The notes under the pieces: model-generated
What the model was told of the DNA's origin: nothing
The model's database searches: none
Seen by the model: only the letters and a program-made list of their open reading frames with translations
Shown: one piece after another, positions 20,029 through 29,202 of the stretch
Layout: every line of letters begins with the position of its first letter
Position numbering within the stretch: position 1 is the first letter of the stretch
Program-made: the position numbers and the translations under genes
NCBI RefSeq assembly: GCF_003367905.1
Contig: NZ_CP029462.1
Coordinates: 682,001 to 746,000, forward strand
Direction of reading: 5' to 3'
Length of the DNA stretch: 64,000 nucleotides
Source of the DNA: Megasphaera stantonii
GTDB taxonomy: Bacteria; Bacillota; Negativicutes; Veillonellales; Megasphaeraceae

Positions 20029-21858
20029 TTATTCTACGGTAACGCTCTTCGCCAAGTTTCTCGGCTTGTCGACGTCGTTGCCCCGGCTGACTGCAATATA
20101 GTAGGACAACAGCTGCAGCGGAATAATCGCCATAATAGGTACGACAAAATTATCCGAAGCCGGAACGGTAATCAACGTATCTACAGTCTTCCGTACTTCC
20201 GTATCGCCTTCCTGCACTACGCCGATGACATAGGCGTCGCGTGCCTTGACTTCCTTGATGTTGCTGATCATTTTTTCTTCCACGTCTTTTTGCGTAGCCA
20301 AAGCAATGACGGGAACGCCTTCTTCAATGAGGGAAAGCGTGCCGTGCTTCAATTCGCCGCCGGCATACGATTCGGCGTGAATATAGGAAATTTCCTTTAA
20401 TTTTAAAGCGCCTTCCATAGCCAGGCCGTAGTCCATGGACCGGCCGATAAAGAAAACGTCTTCTTTGCCTTCGAAAGAACTGCACATCGCCTTGATTTCG
20501 TCAGCGCAGTCAAAAATCTTACGGCACACATCAGGAACAGCCGTCAAGTCATGAAGAATGCGGGACTCTTCATCGGCAGTCAGCGTTCCGTTCAAACGTC
20601 CCATATACAGAGCCAGCAGCAGCAATGTTACGAGCTGCGTCGTATAGGCCTTGGTCGACGCGACGGCAATTTCCGGGCCGGCCCAGGTATAGGCTACCTG
20701 ATCGGCTTCGCGGGAAATTGACGAGCCGACGACATTCGTAATCGCCAGGGAACGCGCACCTAAGCGCTTCGCTTCTTTCAGCGCAGCCAGCGTATCAATA
20801 GTTTCGCCGGATTGGCTGATGACGATGCACAGCGTCTTGCTGTCTGTCAGAGGATTTCTATACCTGTATTCCGAAGCGATATCTACTTCAACGGGAATAC
20901 GGGCCAATTTTTCAATAAAGTATTTTGCCAGCAAACCAGCATGATACGCCGTGCCGCAGGCCGTAATCATAATCTTGCCGATAGACGTAACGTCTTCCGT
21001 CGTCCAGTTCAGTTCTTCAAACTGCACGTGCGAGCCGTCTTCGGAAATGCGGCAGCCCATCGTATCCTTAATGGCTTTCGGCTGTTCGTAAATTTCCTTG
21101 AGCATGAAATGTTCATAGCCGCCCTTTTCGGCTGCTTCCGCATCCCAGTTGACTTCAAAGACTTTTTTAGAAATGGGATTTCCTTCCAAATCGGTAACCC
21201 ATACGTTGTCTTTTTTTACGATGGCAATTTCACCGTCATTCATGATATAGGTCTTGCGCGTATAGCTCAAAATGGCTGGAATATCCGAGGCGATATAGTT
21301 TTCGCCTTCGCCGAGGCCGACGATAAGGGGATTGTCTTTTTTGCTGCAAATGATCTTATCCGGTTCAAAACGGCTCATGAACACGAGGGAATACGAGCCG
21401 CGCAGCCGAGCCAGCACGCGCTGTACAGTCCGCGTAAAATCGCCGTCATACATGTCGGCGCACAAGTGGGCCACGACTTCCGAGTCCGTTTCCGACTTAA
21501 AGCGATAGCCTTTTTCCAGCAGTTCTTCCTTCAGCTCCATGTAGTTTTCGATAATGCCGTTATGGACGATAGCAAAATTTCCGGCTTCATCCGTATGCGG
21601 ATGGGCATTAAGATCCGACGGTCCGCCGTGCGTAGCCCAGCGCGTATGGCCAATGCCGATCGTTCCTACGACAGGGTGAACCTTTACTTCTTCGGCCAGA
21701 TTCACAAGACGTCCCTTCTTCTTGCGCACGGCAATAGCGCCGTCATGATACACGGCGATGCCGGCAGAATCATAACCTCTGTATTCCAGCTTCGTCAAGC
21801 CGTCCATCAAAAAATCAGCTGCTTCTCTTCCTCCAATATACCCTACAATACCGCACAT
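20029..21858 (-). CDS. glmS: Glutamine--fructose-6-phosphate aminotransferase (isomerising)
   Basis: 609 residues, full length. It makes glucosamine-6-phosphate, the entry to UDP-GlcNAc and peptidoglycan. The N-terminal class II glutaminase domain begins MCGIVGYIGG with nucleophile Cys2 after Met removal. Two SIS domains follow (CGTAYHAGLLAKYFIEKLA and FIGRSMDYGLAMEGALKLKE), and the protein ends KPRNLAKSVTVE as expected. It lies downstream of glmM, which makes the next step product, and is preceded by a glmS ribozyme. Start has a GGAGG site. Confidence 0.97.
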   Translation of the reverse strand: MCGIVGYIGGREAADFLMDGLTKLEYRGYDSAGIAVYHDGAIAVRKKKGRLVNLAEEVKVHPVVGTIGIGHTRWATHGGPSDLNAHPHTDEAGNFAIVHNGIIENYMELKEELLEKGYRFKSETDSEVVAHLCADMYDGDFTRTVQRVLARLRGSYSLVFMSRFEPDKIICSKKDNPLIVGLGEGENYIASDIPAILSYTRKTYIMNDGEIAIVKKDNVWVTDLEGNPISKKVFEVNWDAEAAEKGGYEHFMLKEIYEQPKAIKDTMGCRISEDGSHVQFEELNWTTEDVTSIGKIMITACGTAYHAGLLAKYFIEKLARIPVEVDIASEYRYRNPLTDSKTLCIVISQSGETIDTLAALKEAKRLGARSLAITNVVGSSISREADQVAYTWAGPEIAVASTKAYTTQLVTLLLLALYMGRLNGTLTADEESRILHDLTAVPDVCRKIFDCADEIKAMCSSFEGKEDVFFIGRSMDYGLAMEGALKLKEISYIHAESYAGGELKHGTLSLIEEGVPVIALATQKDVEEKMISNIKEVKARDAYVIGVVQEGDTEVRKTVDTLITVPASDNFVVPIMAIIPLQLLSYYIAVSRGNDVDKPRNLAKSVTVE

Positions 21859-21874
21859 ACATATAACCTCCTAG

Positions 21875-22030
21875 TGTGTGTATTTGCTTCCCACGACGAC
21901 ATTGTCCATTCCGTTGCCGTAATGCTTTTCCGCCATGTAACGACTGAAGCTGCCGAGAGGCATCCGCTGACATGTTCGATACTCCTCTTCCTCGTCCGCC
22001 CGTCGCTGCCGGCGGGCACTAGCGCTATCC
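21875..22030 (-). ncRNA. glmS ribozyme riboswitch
   Basis: On the minus strand AGCGCTAG opens the motif (22026 downward), with the expected cleavage between A22026 and G22025. Conserved core segments follow in the right order: GACGAGGAAGAGG, GTATCGAA and GCGGATGCCTCTCGG, then a distal helical region before the glmS ribosome site. Known glmS ribozymes self-cleave when glucosamine-6-phosphate binds, destabilising the mRNA. The order and spacing match Bacillus-type examples from memory. The 3' boundary is approximate. Confidence 0.9.
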
Positions 22031-22056
22031 ATTTTACGAAGGATTTCCAAACGCCT

Positions 22057-22097
22057 GTAAAAAAACAGGAATGAAGCGAACTTCATCACTTCATTCC
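22057..22097 (-). terminator. Terminator between glmM and the glmS ribozyme
   Basis: Stem GGAATGAAG / CTTCATTCC (22068-22076 with 22089-22097), followed on the minus strand by a run of T (forward A-run 22059-22065). It should stop most transcripts from glmM. Confidence 0.75.
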
Positions 22098-22100
22098 CAC

Positions 22101-22129
22101 ATTCTAATATATTTTATCACCTAGGTCAA
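22101..22129 (-). promoter_or_regulatory. Promoter for the glmS ribozyme-glmS unit
   Basis: Minus strand TTGACC (22129-22124) and TAGAAT (22106-22101), 17-nt spacer. The predicted start (~22094) falls inside the 5' arm of the glmM terminator, so transcripts from here would lack the outer base pairs of that hairpin. Confidence 0.6.
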
Positions 22130-22132
22130 TAC

Positions 22133-23488
22133 CTACTTGGACGGACCCATTTCGTGCTCTACGACGACGGCAATATCGTCGACGATGCGCTGGAGCTGCT
22201 CTAAATCAGGGCCTTCCGCCATAACCCGGATCAGCGGTTCTGTGCCGGACGGACGAACCAGGATGCGGCCTTCGTCGCCCAATTCTGCTTCTCCCGCCGA
22301 AATAGCCGCCATGATGAGATTATTTTCTTCCCATCCCGATTTTGTCTGCACAGTCACATTTTTCAAAATCTGAGGATAACGGGTCATGAGGGCCGCTAAT
22401 TCCGACAGCGGCTTGCTCTGCTGCTTCATGATGCTGAGGAGCTGCACCGCCGTCAGCAGTCCGTCGCCCGTCGTATTATAGTCGAGGAAAATAATATGGC
22501 CTGACTGTTCGCCGCCTAAGGAATAACCGTCCTTACGCATTTTTTCCAGGACATACCGGTCGCCGACAGCCGTCGTTTCCGTACGGCAGCCCAGGTCTTT
22601 CAAGGCCTTGTGGAAGCCGATGTTGCTCATTACGGTTCCTACGACCGTATCCTGCTTCAAGCGGCCTTCTTCTTTCAGTTTCAGCGCGCAGAGCAGCATG
22701 ATCTGGTCGCCGTCCATATCCTGACCCTTTTCATCGACGGCCAAACAGCGGTCTGCATCGCCGTCATTGGCAATGCCGATATCGGCGCCGCAGCGCAGCA
22801 CCGTTTCCTTCAAATCTTCCAAATGGGTGGAACCGCAGTTGTCATTGATATTCACGCCGTTTGGCTCCGTATGGATAGCAATGACTTCGGCTCCCAGGCG
22901 TTTCAGGATTTCCGGCCCGATGGAATAGGCCGCTCCATTGGCCCCATCATACACGACCTTTAATCCCGATAAATCGACAGTTGTCGACTTACATACGAAA
23001 TCGGCATATTCCTGCTGCAAGTCCGTCCACAAGGAAATCGTGCCGATGCCGGCGCCTACAGGCCGGCTCTGCAGACCGGCTCGTTCGTCGCGAAGCATGT
23101 ATTCCTCAATCCGGTCTTCCATTTCATCGGGAAGCTTGTATCCATACCCGTCAAAGAACTTAATGCCGTTATATTCAAAGGGATTGTGGGACGCCGAAAT
23201 GACGACGCCGGCATCCATGTGATGCGTTCTCGTCAAATAGGCAACAGCCGGAGTCGGAATCACGCCGGCCATATAGCATTCACCGCCGGCAGATGCGATG
23301 CCTGCTGCTAAAATGCTGGCCAGCATGGTGCCGGAACGGCGCGTGTCGCGGCCGATAAGAAATGTCGGGTGTTCCTTATTTTGTCCAAAAATATACGCGG
23401 CGGCCCTGCCTAAATGATATGCCAATTCCGGCGTCAGGGAATCGTTAGCAATGCCCCGCACACCATCAGTACCAAACAATCTAGCCAT
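22133..23488 (-). CDS. glmM: Phosphoglucosamine mutase
   Basis: 451 residues, normal length. Converts glucosamine-6-phosphate to glucosamine-1-phosphate. The phospho-serine is Ser100 in VVISASHNPFEYNGIK, the Mg2+ loop is DGDADR (242-247), and the phosphate-binding loop VRPSGTEPLIRVMAEG is near the C-terminus. Its start overlaps the end of the FAD oxidoreductase gene by 8 nt. The conserved cdaA-cdaR-glmM arrangement is known in Firmicutes, where GlmM can interact with CdaA and modulate c-di-AMP synthesis. Confidence 0.97.
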   Translation of the reverse strand: MARLFGTDGVRGIANDSLTPELAYHLGRAAAYIFGQNKEHPTFLIGRDTRRSGTMLASILAAGIASAGGECYMAGVIPTPAVAYLTRTHHMDAGVVISASHNPFEYNGIKFFDGYGYKLPDEMEDRIEEYMLRDERAGLQSRPVGAGIGTISLWTDLQQEYADFVCKSTTVDLSGLKVVYDGANGAAYSIGPEILKRLGAEVIAIHTEPNGVNINDNCGSTHLEDLKETVLRCGADIGIANDGDADRCLAVDEKGQDMDGDQIMLLCALKLKEEGRLKQDTVVGTVMSNIGFHKALKDLGCRTETTAVGDRYVLEKMRKDGYSLGGEQSGHIIFLDYNTTGDGLLTAVQLLSIMKQQSKPLSELAALMTRYPQILKNVTVQTKSGWEENNLIMAAISAGEAELGDEGRILVRPSGTEPLIRVMAEGPDLEQLQRIVDDIAVVVEHEMGPSK

Positions 23489-25088
23489 TTACAACTACCT
23501 CCAAAGGTTGATATTTACGAATGATTTCATTTGCCGTTTCCAATCCGTCGAGAAAAGCGCTCATAATGCCGCCGGCATACCCCGCGCCTTCTCCCACGGG
23601 ATACAATCCCGCCGCATCGACGGCCATGCGGTCTTCGCCGCGCACAATGCGCACGGGGGCGCTGGTTCTCGTTTCCACGCCGGTCATGACGACGCCGTCG
23701 TCGTCAAAACCGCGGATCTTGCGGCCGAAGTAGGGCAAGGCCCGTTCCAGCGTACTGGTCACAAAATCCGGCAACACGCCATGCAAATCCGTCCAGGTCA
23801 CGCCGGGACGGTATGTATGTACCGCCGCTTCGGCTGGAGAAGAGCCTTTGAGAAAGCTTCCCACGGTTTGCGCCGGCGCGTGATAATTACTGCCGCCGGC
23901 CTGATACGCCAGTTCCTCGTACCGCCGCTGAAACTCGATACCAGCCAGGGGCCCGCTGCCGACGTCGTCTGTCGTCACGTTGACGACTAAGGCACTGTTG
24001 GCCACGCCGCTGTCACGACGATAAAGGCTCATGCCGTTCGTCACGACCCGCCCTTCTTCAGACGCCGCCGCCACGACGGCTCCGCCGGGACACATACAGA
24101 AGGAATAGCACGACCGGCCTTCCGGGCTGTGGTACACCAAGGCGTAATCGGCCGGGTCCAATCCCAATTCCGCCGCATTGCAGCCGTATTGCCCGCGATC
24201 AATGACCTGCTGGTCATGCTCGATGCGCACGCCGACGGCAAAGGGCTTCTTTTCCAGGACGACGCCTTCGTCGTGCAGCATGTAATACGTATCCCGGGCG
24301 CTGTGCCCAATGCCTAAGACGACGACGTCCGTCTCATATTCATCCTCGCCGTTGACGGTGACGGCGCATACCCTTCCCCGTTCGTCCCGGCGTATGGAAG
24401 TCACGCGGCTCTGAAAACAAACCGTTCCACCTGCCAATTCTATCATATGACGCATATTTTTTACAACGTTCCGTAAAATATCCGTCCCTACGTGGGGATT
24501 ATAGGCATATAAAATTTCCGGCGGCGCTCCCGCATCGACCAGAGTTTGAAGGATATGGCGCAGGAGCGGATGATTTACCCTCGTCGTCAGCTTGCCGTCA
24601 GAAAAAGTACCGGCTCCACCTTCGCCGAACTGTACGTTCGACTCAGGCCGGAAAGGGCCGCCGTTCCAGAATTCTTCTACATGAGCCGTCCGCGTATCTA
24701 CGTCACACCCCCGCTCGAATACGATCGGCTTATATCCGCCGCGCGCCAAGGCCAGCGCCGCGGCTAATCCCGACGGCCCCGTCCCTACGACGACGGGACG
24801 ATGCCGCAGCACGACGTCGCCGGGCTTCGGCGGAACATACGCAGTTTCCGCAATCCGGCGGACATCCTTAGCGTCGCGGCAGCGCCGCCATGTTTTTTCT
24901 TCGTCATGAAAGGCGACGTCTACCGTAAATACCAGATAAATATTCGGCTTCCGCCGCGCGTCTACAGAACGCCGCACGACGCAGATATGCTCTATATCCG
25001 CCGGGCTGCAGCGAAGCTTTTTAGCAACCAGCGCCTCTATGGATTTCCTCATAGGCACGCCGGTGCGAATATTCATTACCCTTAGCAC
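23481..25088 (-). CDS. FAD-dependent oxidoreductase of the COG2509 type
   Basis: 535 residues. After an N-terminal ~80-residue domain (MRKSIEALVAKKLRCSPADI), a Rossmann FAD motif VVVGTGPSGLAAALALARGG is visible near residue 100, and VGEGAGYAGGIMSAFLDGLE at the C-terminus completes FAD binding. The conserved VQFGEGGAGTFSDGKLTTR identifies the uncharacterised dehydrogenase family also found near glmM in other Firmicutes. Substrate unknown. GTG start at 25088, with AGGAG 8 nt upstream; it follows cdaR by 16 bp and overlaps glmM. Confidence 0.85.
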   Translation of the reverse strand: MLRVMNIRTGVPMRKSIEALVAKKLRCSPADIEHICVVRRSVDARRKPNIYLVFTVDVAFHDEEKTWRRCRDAKDVRRIAETAYVPPKPGDVVLRHRPVVVGTGPSGLAAALALARGGYKPIVFERGCDVDTRTAHVEEFWNGGPFRPESNVQFGEGGAGTFSDGKLTTRVNHPLLRHILQTLVDAGAPPEILYAYNPHVGTDILRNVVKNMRHMIELAGGTVCFQSRVTSIRRDERGRVCAVTVNGEDEYETDVVVLGIGHSARDTYYMLHDEGVVLEKKPFAVGVRIEHDQQVIDRGQYGCNAAELGLDPADYALVYHSPEGRSCYSFCMCPGGAVVAAASEEGRVVTNGMSLYRRDSGVANSALVVNVTTDDVGSGPLAGIEFQRRYEELAYQAGGSNYHAPAQTVGSFLKGSSPAEAAVHTYRPGVTWTDLHGVLPDFVTSTLERALPYFGRKIRGFDDDGVVMTGVETRTSAPVRIVRGEDRMAVDAAGLYPVGEGAGYAGGIMSAFLDGLETANEIIRKYQPLEVVVNG

Positions 25089-25104
25089 GCAATTCGCTCC
25101 TTTA

Positions 25105-26016
25105 CTATTCCACGTCTACGGCAACTTCGATCGTATCGGGCTCGAAGATGACGCCGTTTACAGGCGATACGATAATCTTCCATTTCTTATCCTGCTTCAA
25201 GCCTGAAATATCGATAGGCGGCAAGTCGATGCGGGACAAATTCTTGAGAATATTCGCGTCTCCCTTTACGGCAACCGTATCCGGATTGATTTTGATTTCT
25301 TTCAGCGATACAGACGGAGACACGTCCCCTTCCGTCGTCACGTAAACGGGAATGTCTTTCGTCACGGCATTATGACCGATGGATATGCGGATATTGCTCT
25401 GCCACGGCGTCATTTCCAGCCCTTCGATGCGGGAACCGTCCGCCGCGACCAGCCGGATAGGCGCCATGATGGAAAAATCGTCTATCCTGTCTTCAATAGG
25501 AATTTCCACGACAGCCTGTTCCACTTGCTTGACAAGACGGCGGGCGCCGCTGATGACGACCTTTTCCGGCACGACCTTCAGGCTGCTGACGAAAATATCG
25601 TTCTTCGTCTGTCCTACCAAATGCGGCGTCAGAGCCAATTCCCGCACGGTGTATACGTCGACCATAATATCGGCCGAGGTCATACTCTGCTTTTTCAGCT
25701 CCGTCCCCGCCGGAATTTCTATGCGCACAGGGGCGCTCATTTCGCCTTCCTGGGCGTCGGACAAATCAATATAAGCCTTAATATCCGACGGTCCTACGTT
25801 GATAATCGTGTTGCGCGGCCCGGACAGGCGCACGTAGACCGTCTTCGGCACGTTCGACGTAATGTACTGCGAGTCGAGGTTTTCCACAACGATCGGCACC
25901 GTATAGCTGCCTTCGCTCATAGGATTCTGTTCGTTGATGATAAAGAACCACAGCACGATCGCCATTAACAGACAAATAATCTTTAATTGCCATTTTTTGT
26001 CAAGCTTATTCATCAT
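25105..26016 (-). CDS. cdaR: CdaR, YbbR-domain regulator of diadenylate cyclase
   Basis: 303 residues. One N-terminal membrane helix (about residues 9-25, IICLLMAIVLWFFIINE) anchors an extracytoplasmic region made of YbbR repeats, each with the pattern VYVRLSGP / VVISGARR / VAVKGDA. CdaR modulates the cyclase CdaA in Bacillus, Listeria and relatives. It starts 1 nt past the cdaA stop, with its GGAGG site inside the end of cdaA, so the two are translationally linked. Confidence 0.93.
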   Translation of the reverse strand: MMNKLDKKWQLKIICLLMAIVLWFFIINEQNPMSEGSYTVPIVVENLDSQYITSNVPKTVYVRLSGPRNTIINVGPSDIKAYIDLSDAQEGEMSAPVRIEIPAGTELKKQSMTSADIMVDVYTVRELALTPHLVGQTKNDIFVSSLKVVPEKVVISGARRLVKQVEQAVVEIPIEDRIDDFSIMAPIRLVAADGSRIEGLEMTPWQSNIRISIGHNAVTKDIPVYVTTEGDVSPSVSLKEIKINPDTVAVKGDANILKNLSRIDLPPIDISGLKQDKKWKIIVSPVNGVIFEPDTIEVAVDVE

Positions 26017-26017
26017 A

Positions 26018-26830
26018 TCACGGCCTCCACTTGAAAATATTGGCTAATCCCTGAGGCGTCTTGTTCAAGAAAGTCTTCAGCACGTTGCGCAGGGCGTTGC
26101 TGTCCAAGTGACGGTAAATATGACCGCCGTACGTATATGAAATAGAGCCCGTTTCTTCGCTGACGACGACGACGACGGCGTCGGCCATCTCGCTGAGGCC
26201 GATAGCCGCGCGATGCCGCGTCCCCAGCTCCGTAGACAAGGAACGGTCCGCCGTAAGCGGAAGCAGGCATCCTGCTGCCATGATGCGGTTTTCACGAATA
26301 ATCACGGCTCCGTCGTGAAGAGGCGTATTGGGAATAAATATGTTTCCCAGCAGCTCGCGCGACACGACGCCGTCGATGGGAACGCCCGTGTCAATGTAGT
26401 CGTTCAGGCCGACTTCCCGCTCAAAGACAATCAGCGCGCCGGTCCGCGTTTTGGACATCGAGTCCGTAATCGCCACGATTTCATCAATAAGCCGCTCCAG
26501 TTCCTTAGCGTTCAGCACATGCCCCGACTGCAGAAACCGGCCCCGCCCGATTTGTTCCAGGGCGCGCCGCAGCTCCGGCTGAAAGACGACCGGCAAGGCG
26601 ACCAATATAACCGTCATGCCCTGCTGCAGCATCCAGTTGATAACATGCAGATCCAGAACCCGGCTGACGACCGTTACGGCGCCGAGCACCAGCAGCCCTT
26701 TGATCAGGGCTACGGCCCGTGTATTGCGAATCAAAATAAACAGCTTATACAGCACAAAGGCGACAAGCAGAATATCCAATATGTCAAGCAGGCGAAAGCT
26801 GCTGATAAATCCCTGAATAGATACGCTCAT
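26018..26830 (-). CDS. cdaA: Diadenylate cyclase CdaA
   Basis: 270 residues. Makes c-di-AMP from two ATP. Three N-terminal membrane helices (to about residue 85) precede the DAC domain, with the catalytic DGA at 173-175 and RHR at 205-207. First gene of cdaA-cdaR-FAD oxidoreductase-glmM, joining c-di-AMP signalling to cell-wall precursor supply. I found no convincing promoter in the ~90 bp upstream. Confidence 0.96.
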   Translation of the reverse strand: MSVSIQGFISSFRLLDILDILLVAFVLYKLFILIRNTRAVALIKGLLVLGAVTVVSRVLDLHVINWMLQQGMTVILVALPVVFQPELRRALEQIGRGRFLQSGHVLNAKELERLIDEIVAITDSMSKTRTGALIVFEREVGLNDYIDTGVPIDGVVSRELLGNIFIPNTPLHDGAVIIRENRIMAAGCLLPLTADRSLSTELGTRHRAAIGLSEMADAVVVVVSEETGSISYTYGGHIYRHLDSNALRNVLKTFLNKTPQGLANIFKWRP

Positions 26831-26921
26831 GTTATTTCTCCATTACGACAACAAAATAATCATGGTTAAGTAAATTCATTGTACACTATTTTTACTTCAA
26901 AATAAAGTCCGCAGGCCCGTA

Positions 26922-26970
26922 TAAAAAACAAAGCCGCAGTCAGGAGCTCTTGTCTCCGCTGCGGCTTTTT
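26922..26970. terminator. Terminator after the Rrf2 gene
   Basis: Stem AAAGCCGCAG / CTGCGGCTTT (26930-26939 with 26959-26968) with further pairing inside; A-run on one side and T-run on the other. It lies between the Rrf2 gene and cdaA, which point the same way, so it probably ends the Rrf2 transcript. Confidence 0.8.
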
Positions 26971-26978
26971 CATATCCA

Positions 26979-27458
26979 TTACATTTCGTTCGACACCGCT
27001 TTTTTCAGCGGCCCGTCGCCTGCGGCTCCGCAGGCTGCCTGAAGCTGCGACTCCTGGCGGGCTAATTCAGCAAAATCAATGGCCTTCAATTTCGTTACCA
27101 GATCCCGCTGAATATCGGCAAAGGCGTTGTAAATAGAGCACATGCCGCTGCAGCCGCGGGAGCACGAGCTGATGTCATGCAGACAGCGCTGCAGTTCCGT
27201 CTGGCCCTCTACGGCTTCGATGACGTCAAACAAGGTGATGTCTTCCGGCGAGCGCTGCAGGGCAAAGCCCCCGTCGACGCCGCGGTACGATTTCATGATG
27301 CCGGCAGCCGTCAAATTTCTCATGATTTTCAATAAAAAACGCTCGGGGATATTTTGTTTTTCTGCTAAGGCAGCGCCGGTTATTTTCGTGCCTTCCGGCA
27401 GCGACGCCAGGTACAGGACCATGCGGAAAGCATAATCAGTCGCTTGATTTAATCTCAT
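26979..27458 (-). CDS. Rrf2-family regulator with four-cysteine motif
   Basis: 159 residues from ATG 27456-27458, preceded by GGAGGG. N-terminal winged helix starts MRLNQATDYAFRMVLYLA, with the family's YRGVDGGFALQRSPEDITLFDVIEAVEG wing and dimer helix spread over residues 50-80. The segment CLHDISSCSRGCSGMC holds Cys spaced x6, x3, x3, similar to the Fe-S-binding loop of IscR/NsrR-type members. It may sense Fe-S status, redox or NO; the target is unknown. A TATAAT box lies about 25 bp upstream of the ribosome site. Confidence 0.87.
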   Translation of the reverse strand: MRLNQATDYAFRMVLYLASLPEGTKITGAALAEKQNIPERFLLKIMRNLTAAGIMKSYRGVDGGFALQRSPEDITLFDVIEAVEGQTELQRCLHDISSCSRGCSGMCSIYNAFADIQRDLVTKLKAIDFAELARQESQLQAACGAAGDGPLKKAVSNEM

Positions 27459-27526
27459 TACTCTAATCCCTCCTTGCATGTGTCTATTATACAATAAGTC
27501 ACTAAAAAAGTGTAGTTTGAAATAAA

Positions 27527-27580
27527 AAAAAGAAAAGGTCCTGATGACGAATGCCTGCCATTCATCACCAAGACCTGTAT
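27527..27580 (-). terminator. Terminator after pit
   Basis: Long imperfect stem starting AGGTCTTGGTGATGAATG on the minus strand and closed by CATTCGTCATCAGGACCT, followed by TTTCTTTTTTTT. Confidence 0.75.
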
Positions 27581-27590
27581 TACATCGTGC

Positions 27591-28580
27591 TTATAAGGCG
27601 TCGATAATCAAAAAGATAACTGCCGACAATGCGGCGCTGATCGGGATAGTAACGCACCAGGCGATGACCATGCTGCGGGCCACGCCCCAGTGAACTGCGC
27701 GAACCCGTTCTGCCGAACCGACACCCATGATAGAGCCCGATACGACGTGAGTCGTACTGACCGGCAAGTGCAGGAACGTCGCAGAAAAAATAACCAGGGA
27801 CGAATTCAGATCGGCGGCAAAGCCGTTGATGGATTCCATCTTGAAGATCTTCGTTCCCATCGTAGAAATGATACGCCACCCGCCGGCAGACGTACCCAAG
27901 GCCATGGACGTGGCGCAGGCCAGCTTTACCCACGTGGGAATTTCCATCGTATCGATGTATCCGCCGCTCAGCAGGGCCAGGGCGATGATGCCCATCGCTT
28001 TCTGGGCGTCGTTGGAGCCGTGCGAAAAGGCCATGAGACTAGCCGACACGAGCTGCATCTTGCGGAACTGGCGGTTTAAGGCGATAGGCGAATACTTGCG
28101 GACAATCCAAAGGATGCCGATCATGACGAAATATCCCGTCGCCAAGGCGATGACCGGCGATAAGATCAGCGATAAGATGATCTTTTCAATGCCGCCCATA
28201 TCCAAGGCCGCCGGTCCTACGCTGATGCATACGGCGCCGATAACGCCGCCAATAAGCGAGTGGGACGAGCTGCTGGGTATGCGGTAATACCACGTTGCGA
28301 TATTCCAAATAATAGAGCCGATCAAGGCGGCTACGATGACTTCCAAACTAATCTGGGCCGGATTTAATACCAAATCCCCGCCAATCGTCTTGGCGACGCC
28401 CGTACTGACCATCGCGCCGGCAAAGTTCAGCACGGCGGCCATCATAATCGCATGGCGCGGCGTAATGGCCCGCGTCGAGACGCTGGTAGCAATGGCGTTG
28501 GCCGTATCGTGAAACCCGTTGATGTAGTCAAACAGCACGGCCAGCAGCACAATGGCCCATATTAACCAATGCTCAGGCAT
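27591..28580 (-). CDS. pit: Inorganic phosphate transporter, PiT family
   Basis: 329 residues, about ten membrane helices. The duplicated PiT signatures are present: FDYINGFHDTANAIATSV near the N-terminus and MAFSHGSNDAQKAMG in the middle (the GxND-type motifs). It imports phosphate with H+ or Na+, or as a metal-phosphate complex. The start overlaps the end of the upstream DUF47 gene by 8 nt, so they form one transcript. Confidence 0.95.
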   Translation of the reverse strand: MPEHWLIWAIVLLAVLFDYINGFHDTANAIATSVSTRAITPRHAIMMAAVLNFAGAMVSTGVAKTIGGDLVLNPAQISLEVIVAALIGSIIWNIATWYYRIPSSSSHSLIGGVIGAVCISVGPAALDMGGIEKIILSLILSPVIALATGYFVMIGILWIVRKYSPIALNRQFRKMQLVSASLMAFSHGSNDAQKAMGIIALALLSGGYIDTMEIPTWVKLACATSMALGTSAGGWRIISTMGTKIFKMESINGFAADLNSSLVIFSATFLHLPVSTTHVVSGSIMGVGSAERVRAVHWGVARSMVIAWCVTIPISAALSAVIFLIIDAL

Positions 28581-29202
28581 ACTTTAAGACGACCTTTCTG
28601 AACGTAGTAACCAGATCTTCGCATTCGTCGGTAATATCTTCGACAGATTGAAGAACTTCCTTCCATTTGATGATTTCAATGGGATCTTTGCATTCCGAGA
28701 ATAATTTAGCCATTTCCTTATGATACAAATCGTCGCAGTCCTGTTCCAGCTTCAGCACCTTGTGGCTGCGGGCTTCGACCTTCAGGTAGTTTTTCTTTAA
28801 ATCCTTCATGTAACCGATGGATTTGCAGATTTCTTTCATCGCTTTGGCCGTGATGACGGTCATCTGCTTGGCTCCGTCCGTAGCCTGTCCGATTTGATAC
28901 ATGCACATCTTGTCCATGATTTCGCTGATATTGTCGATAACCGCATCCAATTCATCGATAAGCTGCTGAATGTCTTCGCGGTCCATCGGCGTGATGAACG
29001 TTTTTTGCAGACGCTTCATGGTCTCCAATACGAGCTCGTCGGCTTCATCGGCCAGGGAATCGATTTGTTCCAACGCTTCCTCTTTAGGAATCTGGTCGTT
29101 CATGGCCTGCCTCAGCAGATCGGCTGCCTGATAACTCAGCATCGCGTGCTGGTCTAATAATGCGAAAAACTTTTCTTCTTTGGGCTTTAAATGGAATGCC
29201 AT
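28573..29202 (-). CDS. DUF47 (PhoU-like) accessory protein of PiT transporter
   Basis: 209 residues, all-helical and charged, starting MAFHLKPKEEKFFALLDQHA. Repeated acidic E/DxxxD motifs (for example QLIDELDAVIDNISEIMDK) are the PhoU-like metal-binding helices. DUF47 proteins are almost always paired with pit and are thought to regulate it. Preceded by AAGGAGAA; a TATAAT box lies near 29291-29296 on the minus strand. Confidence 0.9.
   Translation of the reverse strand: MAFHLKPKEEKFFALLDQHAMLSYQAADLLRQAMNDQIPKEEALEQIDSLADEADELVLETMKRLQKTFITPMDREDIQQLIDELDAVIDNISEIMDKMCMYQIGQATDGAKQMTVITAKAMKEICKSIGYMKDLKKNYLKVEARSHKVLKLEQDCDDLYHKEMAKLFSECKDPIEIIKWKEVLQSVEDITDECEDLVTTFRKVVLKYA

Noticed and set aside
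20812-22074. Plus-strand 420-codon frame across glmS and its leader
   Set aside because: Antisense to glmS and the ribozyme; the protein shows no recognisable motif.
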